A DNA stretch of 33,114 nucleotides from Vitrella brassicaformis (taxonomy: Eukaryota > Sar > Vitrellaceae): NCBI GenBank assembly GCA_001179505.1, contig CDMY01000672.1, positions 1 through 33,114 on the forward strand, given 5' to 3'. Shown one piece after another: positions 1-12,672 of this stretch. A program made the translations under genes and the position numbers. Positions within the stretch are counted from its first letter, which is position 1; each line of letters begins with the position of its first letter. The notes beneath the pieces are model-generated. The model worked only from the letters and a program-made list of their open reading frames with translations. It made no database searches and was not told where the DNA came from.

Positions 1-868
1 AAAGCCAGGCAGCATCGCAGAGCGTTGGGCAACGGTCACACAAAACAACGCACACAAAGCTCGCCAACTCAACATAGTCAGCACGACCTCACCCACCCCA
101 TCGACGCCCCCAGCCAGGCGGCCACCGACATAGCGAAGAGCCTTTCATTCGACAAGGTGAACGTCGTGACGGTCGAGAATGCCCCTGGCTTCGACCCCCC
201 TCCCAGCACACCCTCCACGGCCCCCGCCATCATCGAACACCTACCACAGTTCCAAAGGGCCACAGAGCTGCGTATCCACAGCGCTGTGGGCGGTCCTGCG
301 GGCCGGCTGCTGGCGGAGAGGATGCCCAGGGAGGTAGAGACCGTCTGGTTTGGCGCAGCTGTCAGCACAGAGACGAGGAGGGGCGTGCTGGGGACGCTGG
401 GGGAGGGGAGGGAGGTGGGCACTGCCGAGTTGGGACACGATTGCAGTCATATCAGCCTCACTCAGGGCGGCGCCTTTGACGGCTGGGAGTCGGAGAGCTT
501 CCCATCCATTCGCACGATACTGATATACTTCTCAGGTATGTGAGGAAGGTGCTCGTCTGTGTCATCCGCCTTGTCTGTGTGTGTTTCATTCAGTGCCCGA
601 TGACTTGAAGGATGCTGTTGCCGCCAACCTCATACGCGACGGCCTCTCGACTTTGCTCAAGGCTGGCGTGCGCGGCCTGGCGAGTGTGGCGCTGGACCTG
701 CCGGACTACAAGTATGGCGACCGGCAGGACAAGCATGGCGACCTCGACGATGCCATTCGGCAGGTGTTCCGGGACAGATCGAGAGTGGGCGATTTCATCA
801 TCAACACTTGGGATGGTGTTGGCCCCCGGTTCTGGTACGAGTCCGTGACGGCAACTCGTACCTCCTAA
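1..868 (+). CDS. 3' part of an unrecognised protein gene (5' end outside the window)
   Basis: Two exons, 1..535 and 594..868, joined by a 58-nt GT-AG intron (536..593, phase 1), give about 269 residues ending in TAA at 866..868. The frame is already open at base 1 with no convincing ATG near the edge, so the gene is taken as 5' partial. Part of the first exon before about position 120 could instead be intron. The protein has scattered hydrophobic/leucine strands (for example EHLPQFQRATELRIHS, FPSIRTILIYFS, GVRGLASVALDLPD). These faintly recall leucine-rich or F-box-type repeat proteins but do not match a family I can name. There is no signal peptide or membrane segment in the visible part. 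Frame agreement across the junction makes coding likely; the function is unknown. Confidence 0.6.
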
Positions 869-1899
869 ACGGTAAGAACGACGTGCGGAGGCAGATATTG
901 TGAGTTTCGGTTTGTCAATGTGTGTGTGTGTCTGTATGTGTGTGTGTGTGTGTGTGTGGTGGTCAGGCTGTCTGTCTGACAGCATCGTAGTGTAGCTGCT
1001 GCCGGACGGCCGAGGCCATCCGGCCGCAGGCATGTTGTTGGTGGATGGATGGAGGGATTTGTATGAAGTCGCTGTGTGCGTGGCCCGCCCAAATCTTGTG
1101 CGGGCGTATCAGATACCCTCACTCTCATCGTACGTCGTCGGTAATTGGATGGATGGACGGACGTAGGTGAATGTGTCTGCATTGTGAGGACAACTCGTCG
1201 CTCTCAGAGCGACCGATGCTTTTAGTCCGTCGGTCCAACAAGGCAAGGCGACACAGCACAGTAGCTTCCCAGCTGCCGCACGGCCGAGGCCATCTCTTGG
1301 TGATTGTGACTTGCTTGATGTGATGCATTGTGTGTGTCTGGATGGATGGATGGACTCATTCAGACGGACCTGACGCTGTGCGTCAAGTGTGCCTTGAGCA
1401 ATTAATTGTGTCACTTTCGATTCTTCCGATACATACAGCCGGCCGGCTGCCCCGCACATCCACCCACCAGGCACCATGCAAGACACTCACCGGCCAATTG
1501 TTGACACCCGGATGCACACTTGTTGATTGACTGAGGAAGAGAGAGAAAGAAGTGTCACAGTGGGAAAGGGTCCACATACGCTCACTCTACCTAGCATCGA
1601 AACACAGAAAAATGAATGGTAGAATACCCCGACGGTGTCTGTACACTCATCTATCCCACACATGCCCAACACGTCATGGCATCCAATGCCGGCTGGATCC
1701 GCCCCGCCCTCACAGTGCGACCGGCGTGAGCGTCGCCTGTCTGCGCCCCGCAAGGAGGCAAACGCCTGTCTCGTGACACAGACGTTTGCACCCTCTCAAG
1801 ACGCGGGCCGACAACACTCCACCCATCGCATACCAGCGAGAAACAACAAGCACGTCCACACAGACAGACGAGTGTGCAGCAGCCCCCCTTCCTTTCGCT
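869..1899. other. Intergenic spacer with TG microsatellite and a short duplicated motif
   Basis: About 1 kb between the 3' ends of two convergent genes, with no supportable gene. It holds a (TG)n tract at 919..958 and GGAT-type repeats near 1036..1048 and 1338..1355. A GC-rich core (ACGGCCGAGGCCATC) occurs twice, near 1006..1020 and 1279..1293, embedded in similar sequence. The first copy also lies inside a short inverted repeat (GCCGGA and TCCGGC arms). Open frames here are short and rich in repeat-derived Cys/Val or His/Thr, so I treat them as non-coding. Confidence 0.6.
919..958. repeat. (TG)n microsatellite
   Basis: Nearly pure TG dinucleotide run interrupted by a TCTGTA step, just after the stop codon of the first gene. 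Confidence 0.9.
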
Positions 1900-2589
1900 T
1901 CACTCGGACACACGTGCAGGCGAGGACATGTACATGTACAGCGACACAATCGACTGCAGCCCCGTGAACACACTCATCCGCAGGGACTCCTGGACACCCA
2001 CCGTTTGCTTGAGCGCAGGGTCCTTGGCTATCATCCGGGCCGTCAGGGCGTGGGTCGTGGCCGCGCCGCCGCTCAGCAGCGACAGCAGCAGGAAGAAATT
2101 CACGTCAGAGGGGCCGACGATGAAGCCGTAGACAGTCGACGCCAAGATGGCAGAGTTCCAGCCTCTCAGAAAACTGCACACACACACAGACAGACACGTA
2201 GGCAGCACAGCGGATCCTTTCGGTGCTTCGCAGCTCCGTATTACCTGAAGAGCAACTGCTTCTGCGAGTCGCCGAGGCCCAGTTTGCTGTAGACCTCATC
2301 TGAAGTGGTGTGCTCCTGCTGCTCGACCAGAGCCCCATGCGCTTCAGCCTGAAAGAAAGAAAACGACACACAGCTGAGTGAATGCGCCGTGTTGTGTGGC
2401 AACTCAAACCACCGGAAAGATGAAGAAAGCGCTCGAGGAGTAGAAGTTCACGAGCTGTGCGAACCCTGAGTGCAAGGAACACACCGCACTTTCATGTGTT
2501 TCGCCTCGCAGGTGCCAATGCTGGACGTGCGTCTTCGCCTTACAGAAGAACAGATCCCTCGCAGGATGCTCTGAGCTCAAGATCCACAT
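1900..2589 (-). CDS. Small multi-spanning membrane protein, unrecognised family
   Basis: Model complement(join(1900..2173, 2245..2348, 2413..2589)), about 184 residues, stop TGA at 1900..1902. The introns are 71 nt (2174..2244, phase 2) and 64 nt (2349..2412, phase 0), both GT-AG and frame-consistent. Hydrophobic stretches are around NFYSSSAFFIFP, then GWNSAILASTVYGFIV, NFFLLLSLLSGGAAT and GLQSIVSLYMYM. This suggests an integral membrane protein with three or four spans and a charged loop (ALVEQQEHTTSDEVYSKLGL) after the first. The chosen ATG (2587..2589) is the first in frame after an upstream stop, but the first 40 or so residues are not membrane-like. The true start may lie in an undetected 5' exon. 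Architecture is loosely like TMEM205/DUF4149 proteins, but I see no diagnostic motif. Confidence 0.65.
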
Positions 2590-3186
2590 GTGATCCAGCA
2601 ATCACGATCAAAGCTGCAGCAGATCTCTCAAACGATGGCTGCACACGCTCCGTGGCTCCGTGGCTGTGTCCTTTTCGTCCGTCCCCGGGGTTCTGGTCGC
2701 GGCGTCAGCTCGCAAAGTTTCAGCTCGCAATCGTGAGATCTGCGAAATAATTCAGGCTCCCTACCACCGCCAAGAGTCTGGCAGGGGACTGCTGCGCCGG
2801 ATTTGCCTCAAACGGCGGCGTTTTCTCCCACCCATTGTTGAAGGGTGCTTCCGCTTCTTCAGCTGATGCGGAGGCGCGGTGTCACGGCACAGATGGACGG
2901 CAAACCGCTGCACGTAGACTGGTAAGCCAAGGGAGAGAACGGAGGGAGGGAGAGAGGCGGCCGTATAGATGTGCCCATGGATCAGCCAGCGTCTCTTAAG
3001 AGCTGCAGAGAGAGAGAGGTGCCGTGCTGTGTGTTGTGTGTTGGTGTTGGTGCCATCGACACGGCTGCACATCCGTTTCTTCTCCCTGCGGTGTGTGTGC
3101 GTGTTTTCAGGCCATACGTCTAGACGAGCATAGATATCACATCCGTCCGTCCGACACTCTTCCTTCCTCCTGAGTGAGTCGGCGCC
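2590..3186. other. Intergenic region between divergent genes (probable promoters)
   Basis: About 600 nt separate the presumed start of the small membrane protein (-) from the start of the giant RCC1 gene (+). It probably holds both promoters and 5' UTRs. No TATA box or other core element can be defended. It includes GA-rich and GTGTTG-type low-complexity patches near 2935..3055. A minus-strand frame of about 100 codons at 2761..3072 lacks any recognisable domain and is not called as a gene. Confidence 0.5.
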
Positions 3187-6100
3187 ATGGGAGCGTGCAT
3201 GTCCAAAGCGTTGGTGGACGAGACATACAAGAAGAAGGTCGACAGCGAGCGGCGCCCGAAGAGCTCCAAACCGTCGGCATCGACCACTCCCCGCGTCAGG
3301 CAGTCGCCCAAGTTCGGTCCCTCAGAGCCGCCCCCGCCCCTCCCTCGGGCGCCACATCCATATGTCGTCACGGCGCAGTACAGCGCGTATTTCTACCCCT
3401 CCATCCCGCCCAACTGCCCGCCCTCGGCGCTCGAGACGCTGGGCATGACGGCCATCCGGTTCTCGCAGAAGGTGGTGGGCCACCAGAACTGGTGCAACAG
3501 CCAGTCGGAGCCGAGGCTGCCCACCGACCTGGCCATCGAGATGTGTCAGAGCCTTGACGAGCTGCCGATGCGGCCGTGGGCCATGGTGGCCAAGTACCTG
3601 AGGTGCAGGCTCGTGAGCAACATGCAGCGGCTGACGGAGGCGCTCAAGGGCCACAGCAGCAATGGGGGAGGGGGAGGCGGAGGTCCGGTGGAGGCTGCCG
3701 ATATTGAGCTAGAAGACGACAATGCGTCGCTGCTGGGGGATAGTTTTGACGGCTTTGAGTGCGGGTGGGACGAAAGGGGCACGGGTGAGGAGGTGGATCT
3801 GTTCGGCAACGGCGAGGTGGTCAAGAAGATTTTGAAGGAGGGGGAGGCCAAGCCGCTCAGGGGGTGGCCTTATCGCGGTGTGGCTGTGGTGGACCTGGCA
3901 ATGTCGCCCAAGGATGTCATCAAATACGGTACGGTCGGTAGGTCAGATACATACATGGTCGCACACGCACAGAGAGAGGCAGGCAGGCAGGCAAGGCCAG
4001 ACCGGAGAGCTGCGCCCCTCCCCTCCCCCTCTCTCTCTCCGGTCTGTGCCGTACCTGCGTGTGTCGTGCGTGTGTGTGTGTTGTGTGTTGGTTGTCCTCA
4101 TATGTCAAGGGGGGATCAACTTCTCATCACCTCCTCCTTCTGACGATGCTCATGGGCATGCTGCGTCTTCTCCGTCACGCATGTCAGACCTCGCCAAGAC
4201 GGACATCCACGTGCCCCTCGACCCACACACCGAGGAGCAGTACCAGATCGTGACGCTGCAGATCACCGACACCGTCACCCTCAACGTCATCACCGAACTC
4301 AGATGCGGACTCATGACGATGAAAAGAGGTGTGTGTGGAGGGGGGGACGGGTGAGGAATGTCGCAATAGCCCGTTTGTGTGTGTGTGTGTGTGTGTCAGG
4401 AGAGCGTTCTGTGTTTGTGTTTCGCAACGCCTTCCACCGGTACCCCGACCCGAACGGGGAGCCAGACGTCAAGGTCAAGCCCGAGGGGGCGTGGCGCTAC
4501 ACCATCACTCTCAAGGACGTCCTCCCCCCGCACCACGACCGGCACATCCCACACCCACTCCCCCCGATGAGCGAGGGCTCCACCGACCGCTCCCTCACCG
4601 CCAACACGACAGCCACCTCCGCCCCCCTCCCCCACGCAAACGGTGGCGGCGCGTCGGTGTCGGTGACAGCGGCGTACGAGCAGCTCATGGCCACTCAACA
4701 GGACCTGCAGCGGCTGTTCGAGCAGCTCGAGTGGCTGTGTCGGATGGTGCTGCAGATGCTCACCGACGACACCGGGACGACGGGTTTGGATGCCGGAGGG
4801 GGCGAGGACGGCCGGCGTGGGCTCAGGGACGTGCTCATCCACTTCTTGGAGGAGTACTACATCCAGGCCAACCAGCAGCTGCAGACGAACCGGGATCTCA
4901 AGCCCTCGTTCTTCCACCTGCTGGCCATGCCACTCGACGCCAAGGAGAATGCCAAAGACGTGAGGCCCGACGGCACCGCCAAACCCTCGCCCGACGACAA
5001 GCAGATGGAGGAGAACAGGACCGCCTTCACTGAGTGGGCCTACCACCGCGGGCACGACAAGGCCCATGGCGACCACAGCGGGCTCCTGCGCTTCGCCGCG
5101 CAGGGCTTCGAGTACAAGGGCGTTTTCTTCCGCCTCGTCACGTCGGAGAGCGAGTGGCGCTTCATCCAGGACCAGATCGTGCTGATCAAGCAGGCCCTCT
5201 TCGACAACGACACCGACCCCTGCCCCCCACTGCTGGCGTGCGCCGAGGGCAACGGCGGCCGGCTGATCGCATCCCCCCTGCTGCCGCTCAGTTGGCTGCT
5301 CGGCCGGTTCGCCCCCGAGCCCCCAATGCCGATCACCAACCGGCTGCCGTCCGACGGCCCCATCGACACGGTGTGCGTCGTGAGCCGGCAGGACAACGGC
5401 ATCCCGCAGCTGGACGTCTGCCGCATCCAAGCAGACGACTGGGAGCATTTCGCCATGGTGGCGCAGGAGAGGGTGGGGTCGGAGCTGCACTTCTTCCCCC
5501 CCGGGGCGGCGACGGTCCACGGGCCGCCCATGTCGGAGCTGTTCGGGCAGTTCTGCGCCGTGCTGACGTCGTCGGGCAGCGCCAAGGAGGGCGAGGAGAC
5601 CAGCAACGACGATGGAGGCGGCGTCAAGGACGACAACCACCCGCTGCCCTGGACGAGCGACGACTTCGTCCTGGCCTTCACCACGCCCCTTCCGCCATAC
5701 CCCCCATCTATCCGCCAACAGAAGGCCAGCGATGGGGCGCCCCCGCAGCCATCCGTCGAGTGGGCTGGGGACGGCTGGCCCGATTTTGACGAGCGCACAC
5801 ATGACCGGCAGGACACCATCGAGACGCAGGAGGGCGGCCCCATCAGCCCGTTTGACGAGCGCATGCCGCGCAGCAACAACAACAACACCAACAACAGCAG
5901 CAGTATCAGCCCGGCCGGCGGCTTGACGCCCAGGATCCGCAACGACCTGGACAGTTTCCTCAAGGGCGAGGCGGGCTACGAGATCATCGACCACCTGCGC
6001 AACACACTGGTCAACGGCGACGGCATCCACGTCGACTCGCCCACGCCCCCCACGGCCCCAGCTCCCCTTCGCCCGCCCCCAGAGGCGCCAAAGCAGCCGG

Positions 6101-9100
6101 GCGTCGCCACGGCGCCCTCGCCGAGACACGGAGAGGACGCGACGCCCCCGTCCGAGCCCCCCAAGCCACAGACCAAGACGTTCCTGCGTCGGCCGTCCAG
6201 CTCAGACGCGGTGCTGATGAATGACGATGACAAGAAGAGCGTGATGCGTCGGCACTTCACCAAGGGTGGCGGCGCGGAGGGGCCGCCGGAACACGGAGGC
6301 AGCAGCGGCAGCAGCCGGGGCAGCAAGAAGGGGGCCAAGCTGAGGCGGTCCTTTAGCGCTGGGGAGCAGTCGCCGACCGAGACGATCTACGAGGAAGAGC
6401 CGGAGGACGGTGGTGGGTCTGGCAGGAAGGGGGCACAGAGGCGGGCGAGGCGGCCGCTGCCGTCACCCGAAGCCAACATCGCGCGCTCCCACACCCCGCC
6501 GCCCCCACTCGCACCCTTCATCGACAGAGCCCTGAAGGACCTGCGCAGCCTCCCCTTCGTGTCGTCGTCACAGTCGCTGCGTCGCCTCATCGAGCACCAC
6601 CACATCCGGCCGATCCCCGCCCTCTGGTGCCTGCTGGGCCGCTTGCTGTCGGTGCCTTACCCGTCGCCACACCCGTCGGACGCCATGCTGGTCGACGCGA
6701 TCTGCTGCGACCTGGTGGGCATGGCTGTGGGGATGGTGGTGCGGCAGCTGATGGGTATGCGGCAGGGAGGCATTAGTGGCGGTGGTGGTGGCGGTGGCGG
6801 TGGGGAGGGTGGGGTGGAGCGGCTGGGGTGGGGTTCGAGGCTGTTTGAGGAGGAGGTGACGCTGCTTGTCACCGAGATGCTCAATGTCCAGTATGATCGC
6901 TCCAGGTGCGTCTGCTCAGTGCGGGAAGACACTCACTGGTCGATGAATGAATGGCTTCTGTGTCTGTGTGTGTGTGTGCGGCCGATGCAGGGTGTCATCG
7001 GCGGATGCGAACCGTGATGCGATCAGGAAGCACAACCGCAGGAAGGCCCTCAACCTCTGCCTCGCCGCGTCACTCGCAGAGGTAGGTACTTGACAGACAC
7101 CTTGCGCCTCGCCCCTGCCATGTGTGGCGTCATGCCATGTGCTGTGCGGCCCCTTCTCCATCTCCTTTTCCAGGCGGCTCACTTCATGGACCTTCCTCTC
7201 AACACCGATCAGCGCTTCCTCGTCGACCGCGTCATTGACACCGTAAGACGGGACGGACCACACGACAATGACAATAAGGAGTCCTCCCCTTTCTGCTGTC
7301 CATGATTCAGGCAACGGCCTCCGCGCCCCTGTTGCTGGCCTTCATCGCCGAGCACCTGCACATTCGCGTCAACGAGGGCGTGTTCGCCTTTCTGCGGTCG
7401 GAGCGGCTCAAGCTCAAGGGCCGCCCGGTGCGGCTGACGGGCGAGGCCACACCGCGTCGCTTCGACGACGATATGCCGCTCATGCCGGCCACCCCGACGG
7501 ACCCCACTTTCAGAATGGCAGGTCAGCTGCACAGCCAGCGATATCACTGGACACTGGACACGTGACACGTATGTGTGTGTTCCATCCAATCAGAGGCCTT
7601 GTTCGAGACGACTGGCCCCCTGCGGATCGAGGAGACCTTCGTCCGGTCCCTGCGGCTGACGGCCTTCCTCCTCCCCCACCTGGTGCATCCCGCTTCGTCG
7701 CCCTCGTCGCCCTCCTCCCCCCTGCTCTCCCCCCCCAATCCCCGCACTCTCGGCGTAGGCGTCGCGCTCGGCCGGCTCCTGCACGACCACAACCTCGACC
7801 TGGCCAGCATGATCGTGCCATTCATCTCGTGGGTCGGGAGCACGCCGCGGCCCGGTGGTCTGCCGCCGCTGGACCCGACACCACCACCTCTCAACTTCAT
7901 GGAGCCTCCTGCAGGGGGAGAGGTCTCGCCCGCTCCAATGGCTGCGCCACTGCCGCCTCCGTCGCTCGCGCACGCCATTCCGTCCGTGGAGGTGATTCCT
8001 GCAACCGAGACGCTGGAGGCGCCGGTGGCTGGCGCGGCAGCAGCTGGCGATGGGGGCGATTCGCCGCCCTTTTCGCTCAACACGGTGACGATGGACCAAC
8101 CCACACACATGGCGAAGGCCTGGGGCGACGAGGTGACGCAGCAGGGCAGCGCGCTGACCCTCCGGGGCATCACCCTCACCCGTTGTCACTCCCACTCCCA
8201 CCCACACGAGTATGGCCACAGCTATGGCACCGAGAGCCTGATGTCGCTGCTGCACTGCGACCACGACTGCCCACTCGACACCCGGCCCATGACGATCCGC
8301 CTCAAGACGGTGCTGCTCTTTTGGACCTGGCGGGTGCTGCAGTACTCCCGCTCGAGCAGGGGAGGCGCGAGTGGCGGCATGGTGAGCGACCTGGCCCCAT
8401 GGGGCGGCGCACAGGCGTTGCAGCCGCTGCTGCCCATCGAGGGCCGGCGGTCGGAAGGAGGGGCGTCTGTCAGTGGTGGGGGTGGTGGGGGCGGTGGTAT
8501 GGGTGTGGGTCATGGTCACTTCATGGGGGGATCCGAATTCGAGGGGACTGTCAAGGATGTGATAGAGACGATTGAGACGGCCATGAAGAACCACAGCGGC
8601 AGCTGCATGATGCTCCCGCCAGAGACATACATCGGACTCGCCATACTCAAGTACTTGAGGGCAGCGGGGCGGTGGGTGGGAGAGAGAAAGACAGACATTC
8701 CAGCACTTTCTTTCTGTTGTTGCGCGTTTGTGTCGTGTGTCGTCGATCAGGTTTCTGTGGCGCCTGCAGCTGCGTGACATAGAGGAGGCTTTGCGGTTGC
8801 TGCTGCACGCGCAGAGCCTGCTGGAGGACCTCTGGGGCGACCCCCGCTTCCCGGGCAGCAGGGGCCACCCCTTCTCCCTCTTCATCTCATGGATGGTTGC
8901 ACAGCTTTACATCAACGCGTGAGCCGAGCCACACAGGCCTGCCCAACCCAAACCAACCCTCCACACACACGCTCTCACTCTCTCCCTCTCTCTGTGCATG
9001 ATGCCCGCAGGGGTGAGGTGTCAGCGGCAGAGGGCTACATCGAGCGCTTCCGCGCCCTCCGGCTGTCCTTCCCCTTCTGCCCCCTCCCATGGACCCTCCC

Positions 9101-12100
9101 CTTCAAACTCCCCAACCCCAAGCGCCAGCAGCCCCCCTCCGTCCAGGCCAGCAGCCCACAGCCCGACCCACTGACACCCATGGCCTCACTCGGCGGCCAC
9201 AGCAACGACAACCAGCCACAATCACCGGCGGCAGCAGCAGCAGCGGGAGGAGGGGCCGATGACGACGACAGCCCGTTGGCTCCCTCGGTCAAGAGCGACT
9301 TTGCGCAGGTGGCTGGGGCGATGCGGGCGGGCCTGGGCAAGTGGGGCGAGGCGGCACAGGGGTGGATGTCCCCGAGTGTGGGGCGGAGGCAGCTGCAGGC
9401 GCCGTCGCCGTCGAGCCGGACGTCGCTCATGGGGCTGCTGGGGGGCAGCCCCAAGCTCACGCCCATCCAGGAGAAACATGCTAGGATGTGAGCAAGAGCA
9501 AGGGGGCGGCCGAGAGAAACGTTTGAGAAGAATGGATGGATGGTTCGTGTGTTGTGCTGTGTTGTGGTGTGTGCAGTCCATCTGGCGAGATGGTGTTGCC
9601 GCCCAGCCGTGTTGGCCACCTGCCGCAGAGACAGAAGAGGCGCATACATGTCCCACGTAAGCCGAGCCGACAAACACACACAGCCACGCCTAGCCAAGAC
9701 AAGGCATACACACACAAGGCCTGCACTGCTGCACTCATCCCCCCGTTCATTCAGTGCCCGACCGCGACGTCGGTCCCGACGAGGAGTCCATCGCCACCAA
9801 CGTGAGCGACCTGCTGCAGGAGATCCCCAACCTCAAGAACTGGCTCATGGCCAACCACCCACTCCTCCACTCATCCCCCGTCCGGCTGCACATCCGACAC
9901 AACGCCTTCGCCCCATTCATACCCCCTCGGACGCTCTGGGGGGGCCTGCCTCTCGAGAGGCAGGTTGGCGGTGGTGGCGGTGGTGGTGGTAGTGGTGGTG
10001 GCATGACACCAGGGATGCCGGGTGGTCCGCCGATATCGATGTCGATGCGGGTCAACCTGAGTGGCGGTTCGGTGCCGCCCAGGCCCAGGCCGGCGGTGCA
10101 GATGGGCGACAAGAGCCAGGTGCCCATGGCGCCCAGACCACCCACACCCAGAAAATCGGTACGTACGTCTGCGCGTCTGTGCGAGTTGACACCACAAGAG
10201 AGAGCGGCATTGCCTGCGTGTCACTCACTGTTGTTGTGTGTTGTCAGGTTGTCGCCGGCAGCGTCTACACGTTTGGCGAGAACAGCAATGGCGAGCTCGG
10301 CCTGGGCCGCCCCCTCATCCCCGACAAGGGCGAGAGCCAGGCCAAGCCGAGACACACGGCACAGGCCGCAGCCAAGCTCCTGGGGCAGTCGCCCGAGCCT
10401 TACATGCCGCCTTCAGACGGGCCGAAAGGTCTGCGTGACTGCGTGGAGAGCGGGGGCGTTGATGTGTCCTGGACGGGGCGGCCTGCCAAGGTGGTTGGTC
10501 TCAAGGATGTGGAGATCGTTGAGGTGGCCTGTGGGGACGCGTCCTCTGCTGCAATCGACAGAGAGGTCAGTGAGTGAGTGACTGAGTGAGTGACCCACCA
10601 CCACCACACCCTCGGGAGAATCAGCCCACTGTCTGTCTGTGTGTGTGGGTGCAATGGGTGCATGTGCAGGGTTGTCTGTACGTGTGGGGCCAGAACGTCG
10701 ACTCTCAGCTGGGCATTGCCCCCACGTCGCGACACCCAGGCGACCTCTCCGCTCCAGAGGCAGCCACACCGCCAGCCCACTTCTCCTCTCTCACACCACC
10801 CACCCCACCAGCACCAGCAGCAGCACCAGAGGAGAAGAGCACCAAACACGACCCCAAGAGAGACGAAGACGACAACCAGCCGCCGACCGCCCGGGCCCCC
10901 CACCACCTGAACTTCATAGCGGTCCCCCTGTGCGTTAACCTGACCCTCGACGTCCGCTTCAAGGCCATCGCGTGCGGCAACGGCTTCGCCATCGCGCTCA
11001 CCATCAACGGGGACGCCTTCAGCTGGGGCGTCAACACACGGGGCCAGCTGGGGCTCGGCGACTTCCAGCCCCGCCACACGCCCACACAGATCCCCGCCGC
11101 CCTCACGTCCGCCCACTTCAACCAGCTCGAGAAGGTGGCTTGCGGGGCGGAGAACGTCATCGCGCTCACCGGCAAGGGGCAGCTCTTCGTGTGGGGGGCG
11201 GGCCACGGCGGGCAGCTGGGCGTTCCTGAGGAGAAATTCGCGATAGCCGAGAAGGCCTACGGCGGCTTCCCAGGCGACATCAGGTGCCTCAGCCGCCCCG
11301 AAAGGCTCCGCTTCTTCACGACACAGGGCGATCCCATGGGGCCGCTCGTCCACCTGGCCATCGACCACCCCGGCACACAGACACACACAGCCCCCTCCCA
11401 ACTGGGGTCGTACGGCTCGATGGCCCCCTCCGTCCCCGTGTCGCCCGCTTCCCGCTCGGTGCGGCCGTCGCACAAGCCGCCCACCCCTCCCAGGATGGGG
11501 GCGCAATCTCGCCTCAGCACGCCCCCCCGCACACCGCCCCAGGGCCACGCCAAATTGAACAAGCAGACGAGCCGCATTTTCATCCTCACGGAGGACCACG
11601 CCGACATCACCAAGTTCGTCGATCCGCAGCCGACGGCGAGCTTGAGGGTGGGCAGCAACCCCCGGGCGGCCAAGCACTCGAGGGGCGAGCGGATCTCGTA
11701 CCGCGATTTCGGCGAGTACGAGTTGAAGTTTGACGACGTGGCGGCGGGCGAGGCGCACTGTCTGGTCATCGATAGGGCGGGCATCGTGTGGGCGTGGGGG
11801 GCGACGCTGACGGGCCAGTGTGGGCATGGGTATTCCATGGAGAGCGGCGAGTATGCCCTGAACATGGAGGTGGGCTACCAGCGGTTCCCCATGGCCATCC
11901 CGCCCTTCCGTACCTCATGGGGGCTCGAAAAGGTCAGCCAGCTGGGACGGACCCCACTCGCGCATCTGTGTGTGTGTGTGTGTGTGGTTTATGGACCGAT
12001 CGATTCGATCAGGCGTGGAAGGTGTCTGCGGGCGGCAACCTGTCGGCGTGCATCACCGACCGAGGGACGCTCTTCATGTGGGGCAACAACGATGTGGGCC

Positions 12101-12672
12101 AGCTGCCGCCCCCAGTCAGCCACGAGCTCCCCGCTGGCCTGCCACGGACGCCCGTCACACCCGCACCCTCCATCGTCTCACGACCAACACGCGTCGAATA
12201 CTTCCAGGCAAGCAAGAACGAAGACCGGCAGCTAAGGCACCCCACAATCTGATCATGTGCTTTGTGTGTTCCTCAGGATTTGGCTCTCAAGTCGGTGGCG
12301 TGTGGGGGCGACCACGTGGTGGCGATAGATGTGACGGGCCAGGCGTACAGCTGGGGCAGCAACGGGTGGGGGCGGCTGGGCCACTCGGCCACCACACGGT
12401 GCCGCGCACCGCCACCGCACTCGAAAGACAAGGCACCGCCCGCCAAGCTGGAGGGGTTCGAGGGCGTTGGCGTCAGAAAGGTCAGCTCAGCCAGCCTCTC
12501 AGATCAGATTGATTTTATAAGATGGGCGCATCCCTGAGCGATGTGTGTCTGTCGATTGGATTGTGTGCAGGTTGCGTGTGGCCCGACGCACACGCTGCTG
12601 CTGACAGGTGTGGGCGGCAACAACCCCCCACAGGCCGGCATATCGAGATATGTGTACCCCAATTATGCGTAG
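3187..12672 (+). CDS. Giant RCC1-repeat protein with N-terminal myristoyl/palmitoyl signal
   Basis: Sixteen exons: 3187..3928, 4110..4328, 4400..6905, 6991..7081, 7174..7242, 7311..7521, 7594..8671, 8751..8918, 9011..9487, 9577..9656, 9755..10158, 10248..10565, 10670..11932, 12013..12207, 12277..12480, 12571..12672. They total 8127 nt, or 2708 residues, stop TAG. The N-terminus MGACMSK is a textbook N-myristoylation (Gly2, Ser6) plus palmitoylation (Cys4) signal, so membrane tethering is expected. Residues ~30-2015 are mostly unrecognised, with Pro/Ser/Gly-rich linkers, a Gly8 run (~6779..6803) and helical blocks (ATASAPLLLAFIAEHLHIRV). Residues ~2016-2708 carry seven RCC1 blade motifs: VYTFGENSNGELGLG, LYVWGQNVDSQLGI, AFSWGVNTRGQLGLG, LFVWGAGHGGQLGV, VWAWGATLTGQCGHG, LFMWGNNDVGQL and AYSWGSNGWGRLGH, with intervening V-A-C-G strands. 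The last strand (VACGPTHTLLLTG) would close the propeller. RCC1 propellers act as Ran exchange factors or as protein/membrane scaffolds; which applies here is open. Confidence 0.88.
12208..12276 (+). other. GC-AG intron within the RCC1 gene
   Basis: The junction VEYFQ|DLALKSVACGG is required for an intact RCC1 strand, and it can only be made in frame (phase 0) by splicing CAG|GCAAGC at 12205..12213 to CTCAG|GAT at 12272..12279. The donor is GC rather than GT. The rest of the donor (CAG|GCAAGC) fits the extended GC-donor consensus. The intron is 69 nt. Reading through reaches a stop at 12250..12252. Confidence 0.8.

Noticed and set aside
2761-3072. Minus-strand frame of 103 codons as a separate gene or 5' exon of the small membrane protein
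   Set aside because: The composition is repeat-like (Thr/Asn/Gln then Arg/Lys), there is no recognisable feature, and no in-phase join to the downstream exons was found.
4396-6129. Long (577-codon) open frame antisense to the RCC1 gene
   Set aside because: It mirrors the sense exon, has no domain and follows from GC-rich codon usage. The sense frame chains through 16 exons to RCC1 blades. The antisense frames at 7590..8885 and 10400..11827 were dismissed for the same reason.
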